Positions 14,584 to 22,976 of a stretch of 38,757 nt of DNA are shown piece after piece. Origin of the DNA: Caulobacteraceae bacterium (GTDB taxonomy: Bacteria; Pseudomonadota; Alphaproteobacteria; Caulobacterales; Caulobacteraceae); assembly GCA_947456005.1 (NCBI GenBank), contig CANGRP010000002.1:1-38757 (forward strand), written 5' to 3'. The translations under genes and the position numbers were made by a program. Below the pieces are notes generated by a model. That model was not told the origin of the DNA. It worked only from the letters and a program-made list of their open reading frames with translations, and searched no databases. Position 1 is the first letter of the stretch, and every line of letters begins with the position of its first letter.

Positions 14584-16287
14584 TCAGTCGACCAGGGCCC
14601 GGTGTCGCGTTTCGGGCAGCAGCAGAAGCGTCAGCACCAGCGCGACCGCCGTCACGATGAAGGGGAACCACAGGCCCGCATAGATGTCTCCGACCGCCGT
14701 GACGATGGCGAAGGAGATCGCCGGCTGCAGCCCGCCGAACCACCCGGTGCCGACGTGATAGGGAACGCTCATGGCGGTGTAGCGAATGCGCGTCGGGAAG
14801 AGCTCGACCAGGCAGGCGGCCAGCGGGCCGTACAGGGCGGTGGCGGCGACGATGAAGGTGACCATCACCGCAAAGAGGACCGGCCAGTCGATCTCGGCCT
14901 CGGCCGCCGTCGTCGGATAGCCCTGGGCGGCGAGGACAGCTTTCAGGCGCGTCTCCAGCTCGGCCCGCGCGGCTTTGACCTCGCTCGGCGCGGCGCCCGA
15001 GGCGTCCACACCCTGGACCACCTGATCGCCGACCCGCACCGAGGCGAGGGTTCCGGGGGGGGCCGCCTCGTTGCGATAGTTGACCCCGTTGTTGGCCAGG
15101 ACGCCCTTCAGGATGTCGCACGCGCGTCCGAACTGGGCGGCGCCGCCGGTCAGGTCGAGCTGCAGGCTGCAGGAGGCAGGGTCGGCCACCACGACCACCG
15201 GCGCGGCCTGCTGGGCGCGGGCGAGCTGGGGGTTGGCCGACTGGGTCAGCAGATGGAAGCCCGGGAAGTAGGCGACCAGCATCAGGCCCATGCCGAAGGC
15301 CATCACGGGCTTGCGGCCGACCTTGTCGCTGAGCCAGCCGAAGAACACGTAGAGGACCGCCGACACGCTTGTGACGCCGATCATCAGGATGTTCACGTCG
15401 ATGGCGGGCAGCTTGAGCAGCCGCTCAAGGAAGAACTGGGTGTAGAAGTTCCCCGTATACCAGACGACGCCCTGGGCCATCATGATCGAAAAGAGGGCGA
15501 GGAGCACGATCTTGAGCGTGTTCCAGCGCATGAAGCTTTCCACGTAGATCGCCTTGGACGCCTTGCCTTCGGACTGCATCCGCTTGAACGCCGGGCTCTC
15601 CTCCAGGGACAAACGGATCCAGAGCGAGACGACCAGCAGCCCGAAGGACACCAGGAAAGGCACCCGCCATCCCCAGTCCCGGAACGCCTCCTCGCCCATC
15701 AGGGAGCGCGTGAGGAGGGTCACGCCCAGCGCCGCAAGCAGGCCGAGCGCGGCGGAGGTCTGGATCCAGCTCGTGTGATAGCCGCGCTTCGAGGCGGGCG
15801 CATGCTCGGCGACGTAGATCACCGCCCCGCCGTACTCGCCCCCCAGCGCGAAGCCCTGCAGGATCCGGCACAGCACGAGGAGGATGGGCGCGATGACTCC
15901 GGCGCCGGGGCCGACGTTTGTCTCAAGCCAGGCGTAGTCCGGGAGCAGTCCGATGGCGACTGTCGCCAGGCCCATCATCGTGATGGTGATCAGGAAGGTG
16001 CCTTTGCGCCCCTTCGTATCCCCCATCTTGCCGAAGATCAGGGCCCCGAGCGGTCGCACAACGAAGCCGACCGCAAAGGTCAGAAGGGTGAAGATGAACG
16101 CCTGGGCGTCCGGCAGGCCGGCGTAGAAGTGGCGCGAGATGATCGAGGTCAGGATCGCGAAGATGAAAAAGTCGTACCATTCGAACACGGTGCCGGCCGC
16201 CGAGGCGGCGACCACCGACCGCATCCGCTTGGGATCGACCTCGGGCTCGACAGACGCCGCAGGCTGAGATCCGGAACTGTCGCTCAT
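14584..16287 (-). CDS. MFS permease (metabolite:H+ symporter/ShiA-like) with a large periplasmic insertion
   Basis: A 567-aa inner-membrane transporter, probably a proton-coupled importer of an organic acid. MHS-family marks are clear: an N-terminal GTVFEWYDFF helix, the loop G89-D-T-K-G-R-K-G after TM2, GFALGGEYGGA in TM4, WGWRVPF before TM6, and the repeat loop DKVGRKP at 321-327. Usual members are about 430-450 aa. The excess is a soluble segment at about residues 350-466, between TM9 and TM10, which by standard topology lies in the periplasm and contains Cys373 and Cys390, perhaps a disulfide. The start has GAGGA about 10 nt upstream. It overlaps the upstream symporter stop by 4 bp, so translation is probably coupled. 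The substrate is unknown. Shikimate, citrate, proline and alpha-ketoglutarate carriers are relatives. Confidence 0.9.
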   Translation of the reverse strand: MSDSSGSQPAASVEPEVDPKRMRSVVAASAAGTVFEWYDFFIFAILTSIISRHFYAGLPDAQAFIFTLLTFAVGFVVRPLGALIFGKMGDTKGRKGTFLITITMMGLATVAIGLLPDYAWLETNVGPGAGVIAPILLVLCRILQGFALGGEYGGAVIYVAEHAPASKRGYHTSWIQTSAALGLLAALGVTLLTRSLMGEEAFRDWGWRVPFLVSFGLLVVSLWIRLSLEESPAFKRMQSEGKASKAIYVESFMRWNTLKIVLLALFSIMMAQGVVWYTGNFYTQFFLERLLKLPAIDVNILMIGVTSVSAVLYVFFGWLSDKVGRKPVMAFGMGLMLVAYFPGFHLLTQSANPQLARAQQAAPVVVVADPASCSLQLDLTGGAAQFGRACDILKGVLANNGVNYRNEAAPPGTLASVRVGDQVVQGVDASGAAPSEVKAARAELETRLKAVLAAQGYPTTAAEAEIDWPVLFAVMVTFIVAATALYGPLAACLVELFPTRIRYTAMSVPYHVGTGWFGGLQPAISFAIVTAVGDIYAGLWFPFIVTAVALVLTLLLLPETRHRALVD

Positions 16288-17576
16288 GTCGCATCCTCAG
16301 AGATCACGGGGGCTCGATTGGCGAGATAGGCGTCCTCGTCGAGTTCACCCTCCCACTTCGCCACCGCGACAGCCGCCACCGCGTCGCCCACTACGTTCAC
16401 CACCGTCCGCATCATGTCCATGAGCCGGTCAACCCCAAGCACGATGCCAATGACCTCCAGCGGCACGCCGGCGATCCCCAGCACCGCCGGAATGAACACC
16501 AACGATCCGCCCGGAATGCCGGCCAGCCCCATCGCCCCGATCGAAGAGGTGACAACGATGGAGATCATCTGAGGCGTTGTGAGCTCCACGCCGAAGAGCT
16601 GGGCCCCGAATACGGTCAGGATCACCATGTACATGGCCGACCCGTCCATGTTCACGGTCGCGCCCAGAGAGGCGACGAAGGCCGACATGCGCCGGGAGAT
16701 TCCGAGCTTATCGACCATGGCGCGCATGGTGACCGGCAGGGTCGCGGCCGAGGACGAGGTCGAATAGGCCACCGCCATCGCCTCGCTCATCCCACGATAG
16801 AAGGGCAGGACCGGAAGGCCGAGACCAAAGCGTACGAACCCCCCGTAGACAATCACGCCGTAGATGAGACAGCCGAAATAGAGGACCGCGACAAGTGCGC
16901 CCAGGCGCACCAGCGCCTCCACACCCATCAGAGCCACCACCCAGGCCATCAGTGCGAAGGCGCCAAGAGGCGCAAGCTCCATCACGTAACCCACAAGCTT
17001 GATGAAGACGTGGGACGCACCCTCGATGGCGTCGGCGACCGGCTTGGCCGCAGCGCCGGCGCCAAGGATGCCGACCCCGAACAGGATGGCGAAGACGATG
17101 ACGCTCAGCATGTCGCCGTTGGCCAGCGCCTGCACCGGGTTGGCCGGAATGAACTGGAAGAGCAGTTCCTGCGCAGTGGGCGGGGCGCGCGGTTCCGGCG
17201 GAATGATGCCCGCCGGCGGCGCCGATCCGACCCCTGGCTTCAGCCAGAGGGCGAGCCCAAGGCCAAGCGTGGCGGCCATGAGACCTGAGGGAATGTAGAG
17301 GGCTGCAACCCGGGCGCCGCTCTTGCCGAGTTTGGAGAGGTCGGCGATCGAGACCACCGCCGCCGTCACCGAAACGAAGATCAGGGGCACGGCGAGCATC
17401 CGGATCAGTCGGATGAAGGCGTCGCCGATCAGCTTGAGACCGGCGTCCACAGCCTGCACATCGACGCCCGCGGCCATGGCGAGACCGCCGGGCCGGAGCA
17501 CGAAACCCACCGCGACGCCGAGAGCCATGCCGAACAGGATGCGCATCCACAGCGCGGATCCGAACCACCACTTCAT
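16284..17576 (-). CDS. Dicarboxylate/amino acid:cation symporter (DAACS family, DctA/GltP-like)
   Basis: A 430-aa inner-membrane secondary transporter expected to bring in a C4-dicarboxylate or acidic/neutral amino acid with Na+ or H+. Family signatures are present in order: the Ser-rich hairpin 1 tip STSSSAATLPVT, the TM7 motif GATVNMDGSAMY, the hairpin 2 loop GIPGGS, and DRLMDMMRTVVNVVGD in TM8, whose acidic and Asn residues normally bind substrate and cation. The Pro/Ala-rich loop at about 115-135 is variable in the family. It is first in a minus-strand pair with the MFS permease, whose start overlaps its stop by 4 bp. The co-expression suggests two carriers for related acids. The substrate cannot be decided. 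Confidence 0.93.
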   Translation of the reverse strand: MKWWFGSALWMRILFGMALGVAVGFVLRPGGLAMAAGVDVQAVDAGLKLIGDAFIRLIRMLAVPLIFVSVTAAVVSIADLSKLGKSGARVAALYIPSGLMAATLGLGLALWLKPGVGSAPPAGIIPPEPRAPPTAQELLFQFIPANPVQALANGDMLSVIVFAILFGVGILGAGAAAKPVADAIEGASHVFIKLVGYVMELAPLGAFALMAWVVALMGVEALVRLGALVAVLYFGCLIYGVIVYGGFVRFGLGLPVLPFYRGMSEAMAVAYSTSSSAATLPVTMRAMVDKLGISRRMSAFVASLGATVNMDGSAMYMVILTVFGAQLFGVELTTPQMISIVVTSSIGAMGLAGIPGGSLVFIPAVLGIAGVPLEVIGIVLGVDRLMDMMRTVVNVVGDAVAAVAVAKWEGELDEDAYLANRAPVISEDAT

Positions 17577-17689
17577 CAGGCCACCCCGCTCATCGCCCTT
17601 CGCGGCATAGACGCGAACAGGTCAGGAAGTCCAGCGCCCGTTGTCGGATCCGTCCTAGGAGACAGTCGCGCGGCACCCTCCGGGCTCAC

Positions 17690-18739
17690 CTAGGCGGAGG
17701 CCTCCACGCCCTTGCGCGTCTTCCAAAGGGAGAACAGCACCCCGCCCGAGATGAGGCCCAAGGTGATGCTGAGGGACCAGGCGGGCGGGAATTTCCCGCC
17801 AGGGAAGATGTCGCCAAGGAAGATCTTGGCTCCGATGAAGACCAGCGTCATAGCGAGGGCGTACTTCAGGTAGCGGAACCGGTGAACCATCGCCGCGAGT
17901 GCGAAGAATAGAGCCCGCAGGCCCAGGATGGCGAAGATGTTGGAGGTGTAGACGATGTAGGCGTCCGACGTGATGGCGAAGATGGCTGGCACACTGTCGA
18001 TGGCGAACACGAGGTCCACGATCTCCACGAACATCAGCGCGAGCAGGAGCGGGGTGGCGAACCAGCGCATCTTGCCGGTCTTGGGATCGGGCAGTTTGAC
18101 GCTGAATTTGTTGCCATGCAGCTCAGGCGTCACATTCATCCGCTCCTTCAGCCATAGCAGGATCTTACTGTCCGCCATCTCGAGCTCCTCGCCGCCCTTG
18201 CGGAACATCAAGATCCCGGTGCCGATCAGGAAGACGGCGAAGATGTAGAGGATCCAGGAGAACTGGCTGACAAGGGCGGCGCCGAGTCCAATCATCAACG
18301 CCCGCAGCACGATCACGCCGATAATGCCCCAGAACAGCACCCGGTGCTGATACATGCGGGGAATGGCGAGGTAGGTGAACACCATCGAGATGACGAAGAC
18401 ATTGTCCATCGCCAGCGTCTTCTCGATCGCGAAACCCGTGAGGTAGAGTTGAACCGCGGTCCAGGCGCGTTCAGCCCCGGTGACCTCAAGGAGTTGAGGG
18501 TCGATGGAAACGCCCGGATAGCTATTGTTGTAAAGTAACCAGATGACCCCGGAGAAGGCGAGCCCAATGCCGATGTAGAACCCGCTCATGGTCAGCGACT
18601 CGCGCACGCCGATTTCTCTGCCGGCCTTGTTGACGACCCCCAGATCGAAGGTGAGCAGCGCCACGACGGCGAGAATGAAGGCGTACCAAATCCAGGCCGC
18701 CTGGCCGAGAAACTCGGCAAAGAAAAGGGTTTCCAACAT
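17690..18739 (-). CDS. TerC-family integral membrane protein
   Basis: A 349-aa inner-membrane protein with about nine hydrophobic helices. The two acidic signatures of TerC/Alx proteins are intact: E-K-T-L-A-M-D-N in a helix near residue 106, and FVEIVDLVFAIDSVPAIFAIT near 215. In characterised relatives (Alx, YceF/MeeF-type exporters, TerC) these Asp/Glu residues are linked to manganese export or tellurite resistance. The longer central loop (about 180-210) is typical. I looked for a yybP-ykoY manganese riboswitch in the 158 bp upstream and did not see its conserved core. GGAG lies about 11 nt before the ATG. It is flanked by 113 bp and 158 bp of non-coding sequence, so it is probably monocistronic. 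Confidence 0.92.
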   Translation of the reverse strand: MLETLFFAEFLGQAAWIWYAFILAVVALLTFDLGVVNKAGREIGVRESLTMSGFYIGIGLAFSGVIWLLYNNSYPGVSIDPQLLEVTGAERAWTAVQLYLTGFAIEKTLAMDNVFVISMVFTYLAIPRMYQHRVLFWGIIGVIVLRALMIGLGAALVSQFSWILYIFAVFLIGTGILMFRKGGEELEMADSKILLWLKERMNVTPELHGNKFSVKLPDPKTGKMRWFATPLLLALMFVEIVDLVFAIDSVPAIFAITSDAYIVYTSNIFAILGLRALFFALAAMVHRFRYLKYALAMTLVFIGAKIFLGDIFPGGKFPPAWSLSITLGLISGGVLFSLWKTRKGVEASA

Positions 18740-18897
18740 GTACCAGACACTCCGGGCGTATCAGATGGATTGAAACTCCACCGACATCGCTGCACGTCGA
18801 ACCGCATGCAGCCAGAGGGACCCGGGGACCCCGGTCTAGGTGGTGGTCGAACACGCCGACGTCAACCGTCTCGAACAGGGTCGGACTCGACGCCCGC

Positions 18898-20328
18898 TCA
18901 GGCCCGTCCGAACGTCCCCAGCTCCGCGCGGCGACCGAAGACCCAGCGGTTCACGGCCAGGCCCAAGCCGAGGCAGGCGATCAGGGTCACCAGCATCAGG
19001 TGGATGTAGTGGACCGGCGTCCAGACGAAGGTGAAGACGGCGTAGAGGCCAACGCCGAACACCACGGCGGTCATGGCGGCGCGGGCGTCCACGTTGCGGA
19101 AGACCAGCCCCAGGATGAAGGCGGACAGGATGGGCATCGAGAGCAGACCATTCAGCTGCTGCACCAGGTTGATGATCGAGACGGCGCCTGAATAGACCGG
19201 GACCAGGGCGATCGACACCGCCATGAACACCAGCGAGATCATGGTGTTCAGCCGCTTCACGTCCGGCTTCGGGGCGATGTAGGGCTCGTGCAGGTCGCAG
19301 ACATAGAGGGTGACCGACGAGTTCAGAACCGAGGTGTAGCTGGTCAGGACGGCGGCGGCCATGAAGGCGGCGAAGGCGCCCGACAGCCAGGAGGGCATGA
19401 CCTCGGCCACCACACGGCCATAGGTGGCGTCGCCGATGTCGCCGAACAGCTTGTAGGCGCAGACCCCGGGCACCACGACGATGGCTGGCACGAAGAGCAG
19501 GCGGATGACCATGGCCGCAATCACCCCCTTCTGGCCCTCGCGCAGGGTCGGAGCCGCCATGGCCCTCTGGGTGATGGTCTGGTTGGTGGACCAGTAGAAC
19601 ATCTGGATGAAGAGCATTCCGGTCAGCAGGGTCGGCCAGGGAATGGGGCTCTCCGGCCCGCCGATCATGGTGAGCCGCTCGGGCGGTATGCCGGAGAAGT
19701 CGAAGTTGATGGCCGCCAGGGCCAGCACCGTCACCGCCGCCGCCATGCCCAGGACGCCCACGCCGGCGAGGGTGTCATAGACCGCCACGGCCCGAAGGCC
19801 CCCCAGGACGGTGTAGGCCGCCCCCACCGCTGCAATGCCGCCGGCCAGCACCATCAGGGGCGGGCTGTTCGCGATCATGGTCGAGAGGAAGAGGGCCCCC
19901 GTATAGGTCATGATCGGCAGGTAGATGAAGACATTCCCCAGCAGGAACAGCAGCGAGACGGTCGCCCTCAGCCCCTTGGACCCGTACTTCCGCTCAAGCA
20001 GCTCGGTCGTGGTGGTGCAGTTGTTACGGTAGTAGATGGGCAGGAAGACGAAGGCCAGGATCGCCAGGCCCGCAACGGCCGCCAGCTCCCACCAGGCGAG
20101 CAGCAGCATCTGGTTGCCGTTCATGCCCACCAGCTGGTCTGTGGACAGGTTGGTCAGGGTGATGGAGCCGGCCACGAATGGCCAGGACAGGTTCCGCCCC
20201 GCCAGGAAGAACTCGCTGTTGCTGTCCGTGGAGCGCCCGCCCATGCGGCGCACCTGCCACCAGGTCGCCAGGGCCATCAGCCCGGTCAGGACGGCGAAGA
20301 CGCCCCACTGGATCGCATTGGTCGTCAT
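18898..20328 (-). CDS. Sodium:solute symporter (SSS/SGLT-like)
   Basis: A 476-aa inner-membrane Na+-coupled transporter. It carries SSS marks: FFLAGRNLSWPFVAGSITLTNLSTDQLVGMNG at residues about 40-75, close in style to the sodium/sugar symporters, GGLRAVAVYDTLAGVG in the middle, QMFYWSTNQTITQRAMAA, and a Ser/Thr-rich SYTSVLNSS helix which in LeuT-fold transporters contributes to the Na2 site. About 13 hydrophobic helices are visible. It is somewhat shorter than vSGLT-type proteins at the C-terminus. The upstream leader has only a distant G-rich ribosome site. The substrate is probably a sugar or other small organic solute, which cannot be fixed from sequence. Its downstream neighbour on the same strand is TerC, 158 bp away. 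Its upstream side carries the palindromic repeats. Confidence 0.92.
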   Translation of the reverse strand: MTTNAIQWGVFAVLTGLMALATWWQVRRMGGRSTDSNSEFFLAGRNLSWPFVAGSITLTNLSTDQLVGMNGNQMLLLAWWELAAVAGLAILAFVFLPIYYRNNCTTTTELLERKYGSKGLRATVSLLFLLGNVFIYLPIMTYTGALFLSTMIANSPPLMVLAGGIAAVGAAYTVLGGLRAVAVYDTLAGVGVLGMAAAVTVLALAAINFDFSGIPPERLTMIGGPESPIPWPTLLTGMLFIQMFYWSTNQTITQRAMAAPTLREGQKGVIAAMVIRLLFVPAIVVVPGVCAYKLFGDIGDATYGRVVAEVMPSWLSGAFAAFMAAAVLTSYTSVLNSSVTLYVCDLHEPYIAPKPDVKRLNTMISLVFMAVSIALVPVYSGAVSIINLVQQLNGLLSMPILSAFILGLVFRNVDARAAMTAVVFGVGLYAVFTFVWTPVHYIHLMLVTLIACLGLGLAVNRWVFGRRAELGTFGRA

Positions 20329-20437
20329 GATCGGCCGCCCCCCAACAGCGGCGCCAGTCTAGGCGCAAACCTCCGCCGCCGCATACAGATACTGGAGGAG
20401 GCGCCGCACCCCTCCGGCCCGGGGCTGCACCCGGTCC

Positions 20438-20517
20438 ACCTCCCCCTGGGGGGAGGAATGAGAGCGCTCAATTGCTCCCCCAAGGGGGAGCTGGCGGCGA
20501 AGCCGACTGAGGGGGTC
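20438..20517. repeat. Second copy of the composite palindromic repeat
   Basis: An inverted half (CACCTCCCCC..GGGGGAGG, 20438-20457) is followed by AATGA, a short linker, and a direct unit (GCTCCCCC..GGGGGAGCT, a GGCGAAGCC core, then GAGGGGGTC; 20474-20517). This is the same architecture as 89-168 near the left end of the window. It sits in the 198-bp gap between the diheme cytochrome stop and the sodium symporter start, about 10 bp from the cytochrome stop codon, where it could also act as a transcript-end hairpin. Confidence 0.75.
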
Positions 20518-20526
20518 TGCGACCCT

Positions 20527-21612
20527 TCAGTCGCCGGGGCGCCGAGCTGGGGGCATGCTGGAGATCCAGGCCTGGACCAGCTCGACCCCCTCCTCGTGGA
20601 CCAGGGTGCGTCCCAGTTCAGGCATCATGACGCCGGGCTCGCCGGAGGCCATGCGGAAGGCCAGGATGGAGCGCTCGGGGTGGCCGGGGTCGATGGCCAC
20701 CGAGAGGCCGCCCGAGCCCCGGCCGGCGGCCACCGGCGGCTTGCCAACGCCCAGGGCGGCGGGCCGGGTCTCGTCCGCCGTCAGGAAGAGGCCTGAATTG
20801 CTCGCCGAGCCCGCCGGGCTGTGACAGTGGCCACAGTTGACGTCGAGGTAGGCCCGGGCGCGGGCCTCCAGGGGCTGGGCTGCATCGTTCCAGGCGGCGA
20901 GGCGGGGCAGGGCCTCCGGGGCAGGCGCGCCCTCCAGAAGGCCAGCCCGGCTCCAAAGGGCGAGCAGATTGGCGCGGCCGCCGCCGGCCTGGGCCACCTC
21001 GTGGTTCAGGTTCCAGGCCTTGGGGCCAATAGGGGAGACCGCGCCTTCGACCTGATGGCAGGTCTTGCACTGGTTCTGGTTAGGCACGGCGTAGTCGAGG
21101 GCGACCTCCCGGCCCCCAGGGTCGGTGAATCGGACCGGCACGCGGGCTCCGGCGCGCTTCAGGACGGCCTCGGTCCCCTCCGCATTCCAGACATAGGTCT
21201 GGGCCGTCCAGCCCAAGGCCTTCCGGATCAGAAGGCGGGTCTCGACCTTGCGCACGTCGTGGTCAGGGCGCCGCAGGTCGGCGGGATAGGCGAAGGTCTT
21301 CACCAGGACGGCGCCCGCCGGGAAGTCGAGGACGCCCGTCGCCGTGTAGCCGATCCGCCGGCCGTGCGGGGTGAAAACGAAGCGGTCCTTTTCCGCATGG
21401 TCGGTGAACAGGGGCGTGACCAGGTCGTAGGGCGCCACCCGGCCGTTGGGCCGGTCGGCGCCGGCGTCCAGGAAGAGGCGATAGTCAGACAGGCGCGGGG
21501 CGGGTGCGTCGGCCAGCACGAGGTCGAGGTTCACCCCGGGCTGGGGGGCGGCGGCGCCCAGGCCCGCCAGAGTGGCGAGCAGGATGGCCGGCGGGAGCAG
21601 GCCTCGCCTCAC
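20527..21612 (-). CDS. Diheme c-type cytochrome of the SO2930/HNE_0200 family
   Basis: A 361-aa exported protein. A signal peptide (RRGLLPPAILLATLAGLGAAA) is followed by a beta-rich N-terminal domain, then two heme-attachment motifs, C182-K-T-C-H186 and C260-G-H-C-H264, and a C-terminal PGVMMPELGR segment that may supply a distal Met ligand. This fits the HNE_0200-type family (TIGR03806), established as the usual partner of a beta-helix protein (TIGR03805), with no known function. Both families were recalled from memory rather than searched. The start is GTG, overlapping the upstream gene's TGA by 4 bp, so translation is coupled. The protein should act in the periplasm, moving electrons to or from an enzyme or partner. 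It could be a sugar or lipid dehydrogenase module, but this is not demonstrated. Confidence 0.87.
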   Translation of the reverse strand: MRRGLLPPAILLATLAGLGAAAPQPGVNLDLVLADAPAPRLSDYRLFLDAGADRPNGRVAPYDLVTPLFTDHAEKDRFVFTPHGRRIGYTATGVLDFPAGAVLVKTFAYPADLRRPDHDVRKVETRLLIRKALGWTAQTYVWNAEGTEAVLKRAGARVPVRFTDPGGREVALDYAVPNQNQCKTCHQVEGAVSPIGPKAWNLNHEVAQAGGGRANLLALWSRAGLLEGAPAPEALPRLAAWNDAAQPLEARARAYLDVNCGHCHSPAGSASNSGLFLTADETRPAALGVGKPPVAAGRGSGGLSVAIDPGHPERSILAFRMASGEPGVMMPELGRTLVHEEGVELVQAWISSMPPARRPGD

Positions 21613-22817
21613 GGGCGGGCGGGCTCAAGGCTGACCGCAGGGGGCTCGGCGAAGGTGGCGTCGATGACGCTGGCGCTCACGGTCGGGGCGGCGGCGTCGA
21701 CCTGGCCCGGGCCCGGGAGGTTCAGGTTCAGGACCGGTCCGTCGGCCAGGCGCACCTTTACCTCTGCGGGCTTGCCGCCGGCGGCGCGCACGCCGTCCCA
21801 GACCAGGGGCGGCAGGGGCCCGCCCAGGGCCTTGGCGATCTCCGGGCCGCCGGGGAACTTCGGATCCCAGCCGTTGCGACCCAATCGGTTGTCGCGGACG
21901 ACGATGTCGCGCGGCAGAGGATTGTACGTCGGGTCATTGAAGGCCTGGGTGTAACTCACCAGCATGACCCCGGCGCTCTGGTTGCCGGAAATCGCGTTGT
22001 CGAAGACATGGACGTTACGGTTGGCCATGACCATCACCCCCGTCCCGTTGGGCACGCTGGCGACGATGTTGCCCTTGGGGGCGAAGTTGGGCGTGTCGTT
22101 GTCCGCAATCCGGTTGCGGAAGACCCGGGTCGAGTGCCCGCCCATCTGCGGCAGGTTGGGCAGGTCGAACACCAGGATCCCGGCGGTGTTGCGGGTGGCG
22201 ACGTTGTCGTGGACGTCGGCGAACATGGAGTTCTCGATCTCGATCCCGGCGACGTTGAACTCCGCCCGGCTGTTGCGGACGATGATGTACCTGGACTGAC
22301 CGACATAGACGCCGGCGTCGGAGGCGCCGCGCACCAGCACTCCGTCAATCAGCACCCTCTGGGAGGAGACCGGATAGACCCCGTAGGCGCCGTTGGTCTC
22401 CTTCGGACCGCCGGTCCACTCGACCCGCAGGTTGAGGTAGCGGATGTCGTCGGCGCCCTTGGACTTGATCCCGTCGCCGCGGGTGTCCTCCACCGCCAGG
22501 TCCTTCACCGTGACCCGGTCGGAGGTGATGAGAAGGCCCTCGCCCGCCCCCTTCTGGCCCTTGAAGGACAGGACGGTGGCGTCCGGTCCGGCGCCGGCGA
22601 CCGTGACCCCGTCTACGTCTAGGGACAGGCCGTCGGTCAGGTCAAAGCGGCCGGCGGCGATCTGCACGGTGTCGCCAGGCCTGGCATCGAGGAGGGCGGT
22701 CTGGAGACGTTCCTGGGCGTCGGGGCCGGGCGTCACCACCAGGGTGGCGGCCTCTACGGCCCCGGAGGCCGACGCAAGCACGGCGGCGACGGCGAGACAG
22801 ACGGTGATCCTGGACAT
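21609..22817 (-). CDS. Exported parallel beta-helix repeat protein (TIGR03805-like)
   Basis: A 402-aa protein with a signal peptide ending about residue 24 (SASGAVEAATL). It has a right-handed beta-helix built from many N-x-x-G-I-x-(I/V/L) turns, such as NSRAEFNVAGIEIENS, HDNVATRNTAGILVFD and NRNVHVFDNAISGNQSAGVMLV, as in NosD/CASH proteins and polysaccharide-processing enzymes. No obvious catalytic triad of a pectate lyase is visible. ATG 22817 was chosen over 22856 because AGGGGGA sits a few bases upstream and the signal peptide starts there. It is the first gene of a two-gene unit whose stop overlaps the GTG of the diheme cytochrome. That adjacency defines a widespread pair of unknown role. 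It is divergent from the epoxide hydrolase across 159 bp. Confidence 0.88.
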   Translation of the reverse strand: MSRITVCLAVAAVLASASGAVEAATLVVTPGPDAQERLQTALLDARPGDTVQIAAGRFDLTDGLSLDVDGVTVAGAGPDATVLSFKGQKGAGEGLLITSDRVTVKDLAVEDTRGDGIKSKGADDIRYLNLRVEWTGGPKETNGAYGVYPVSSQRVLIDGVLVRGASDAGVYVGQSRYIIVRNSRAEFNVAGIEIENSMFADVHDNVATRNTAGILVFDLPNLPQMGGHSTRVFRNRIADNDTPNFAPKGNIVASVPNGTGVMVMANRNVHVFDNAISGNQSAGVMLVSYTQAFNDPTYNPLPRDIVVRDNRLGRNGWDPKFPGGPEIAKALGGPLPPLVWDGVRAAGGKPAEVKVRLADGPVLNLNLPGPGQVDAAAPTVSASVIDATFAEPPAVSLEPARP

Positions 22818-22976
22818 GGCTTCCCCCTGGCGGACCCCTGGCGACGCGGACGCCAAAACCCTCAGGGCCCCATGTTACGGCCTGTCGCCGGCCTGTCCAG
22901 AAGGCGGGGCGGCGCGCTTGTCCACCCCGTCGGGATCACTTACGGTGTACGGGAAAACCTCCACGGGAGAACCGAC

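Noticed and set aside
14602..16329. Long open frame of 575 codons on the plus strand
   Set aside because: It lies opposite the MFS permease, whose family motifs are plain. In GC-rich DNA, antisense frames stay open by codon bias. No recognisable domain.
18740..18897. Possible yybP-ykoY manganese riboswitch upstream of the TerC gene
   Set aside because: TerC genes often follow it, so I looked, but the conserved core sequences are not visible. A covariance-model search would settle this.
19288..20796. Long plus-strand frame of 502 codons opposite the sodium symporter and cytochrome
   Set aside because: His/Gly/Arg-rich low-complexity translation without a domain. The minus-strand genes explain the sequence.
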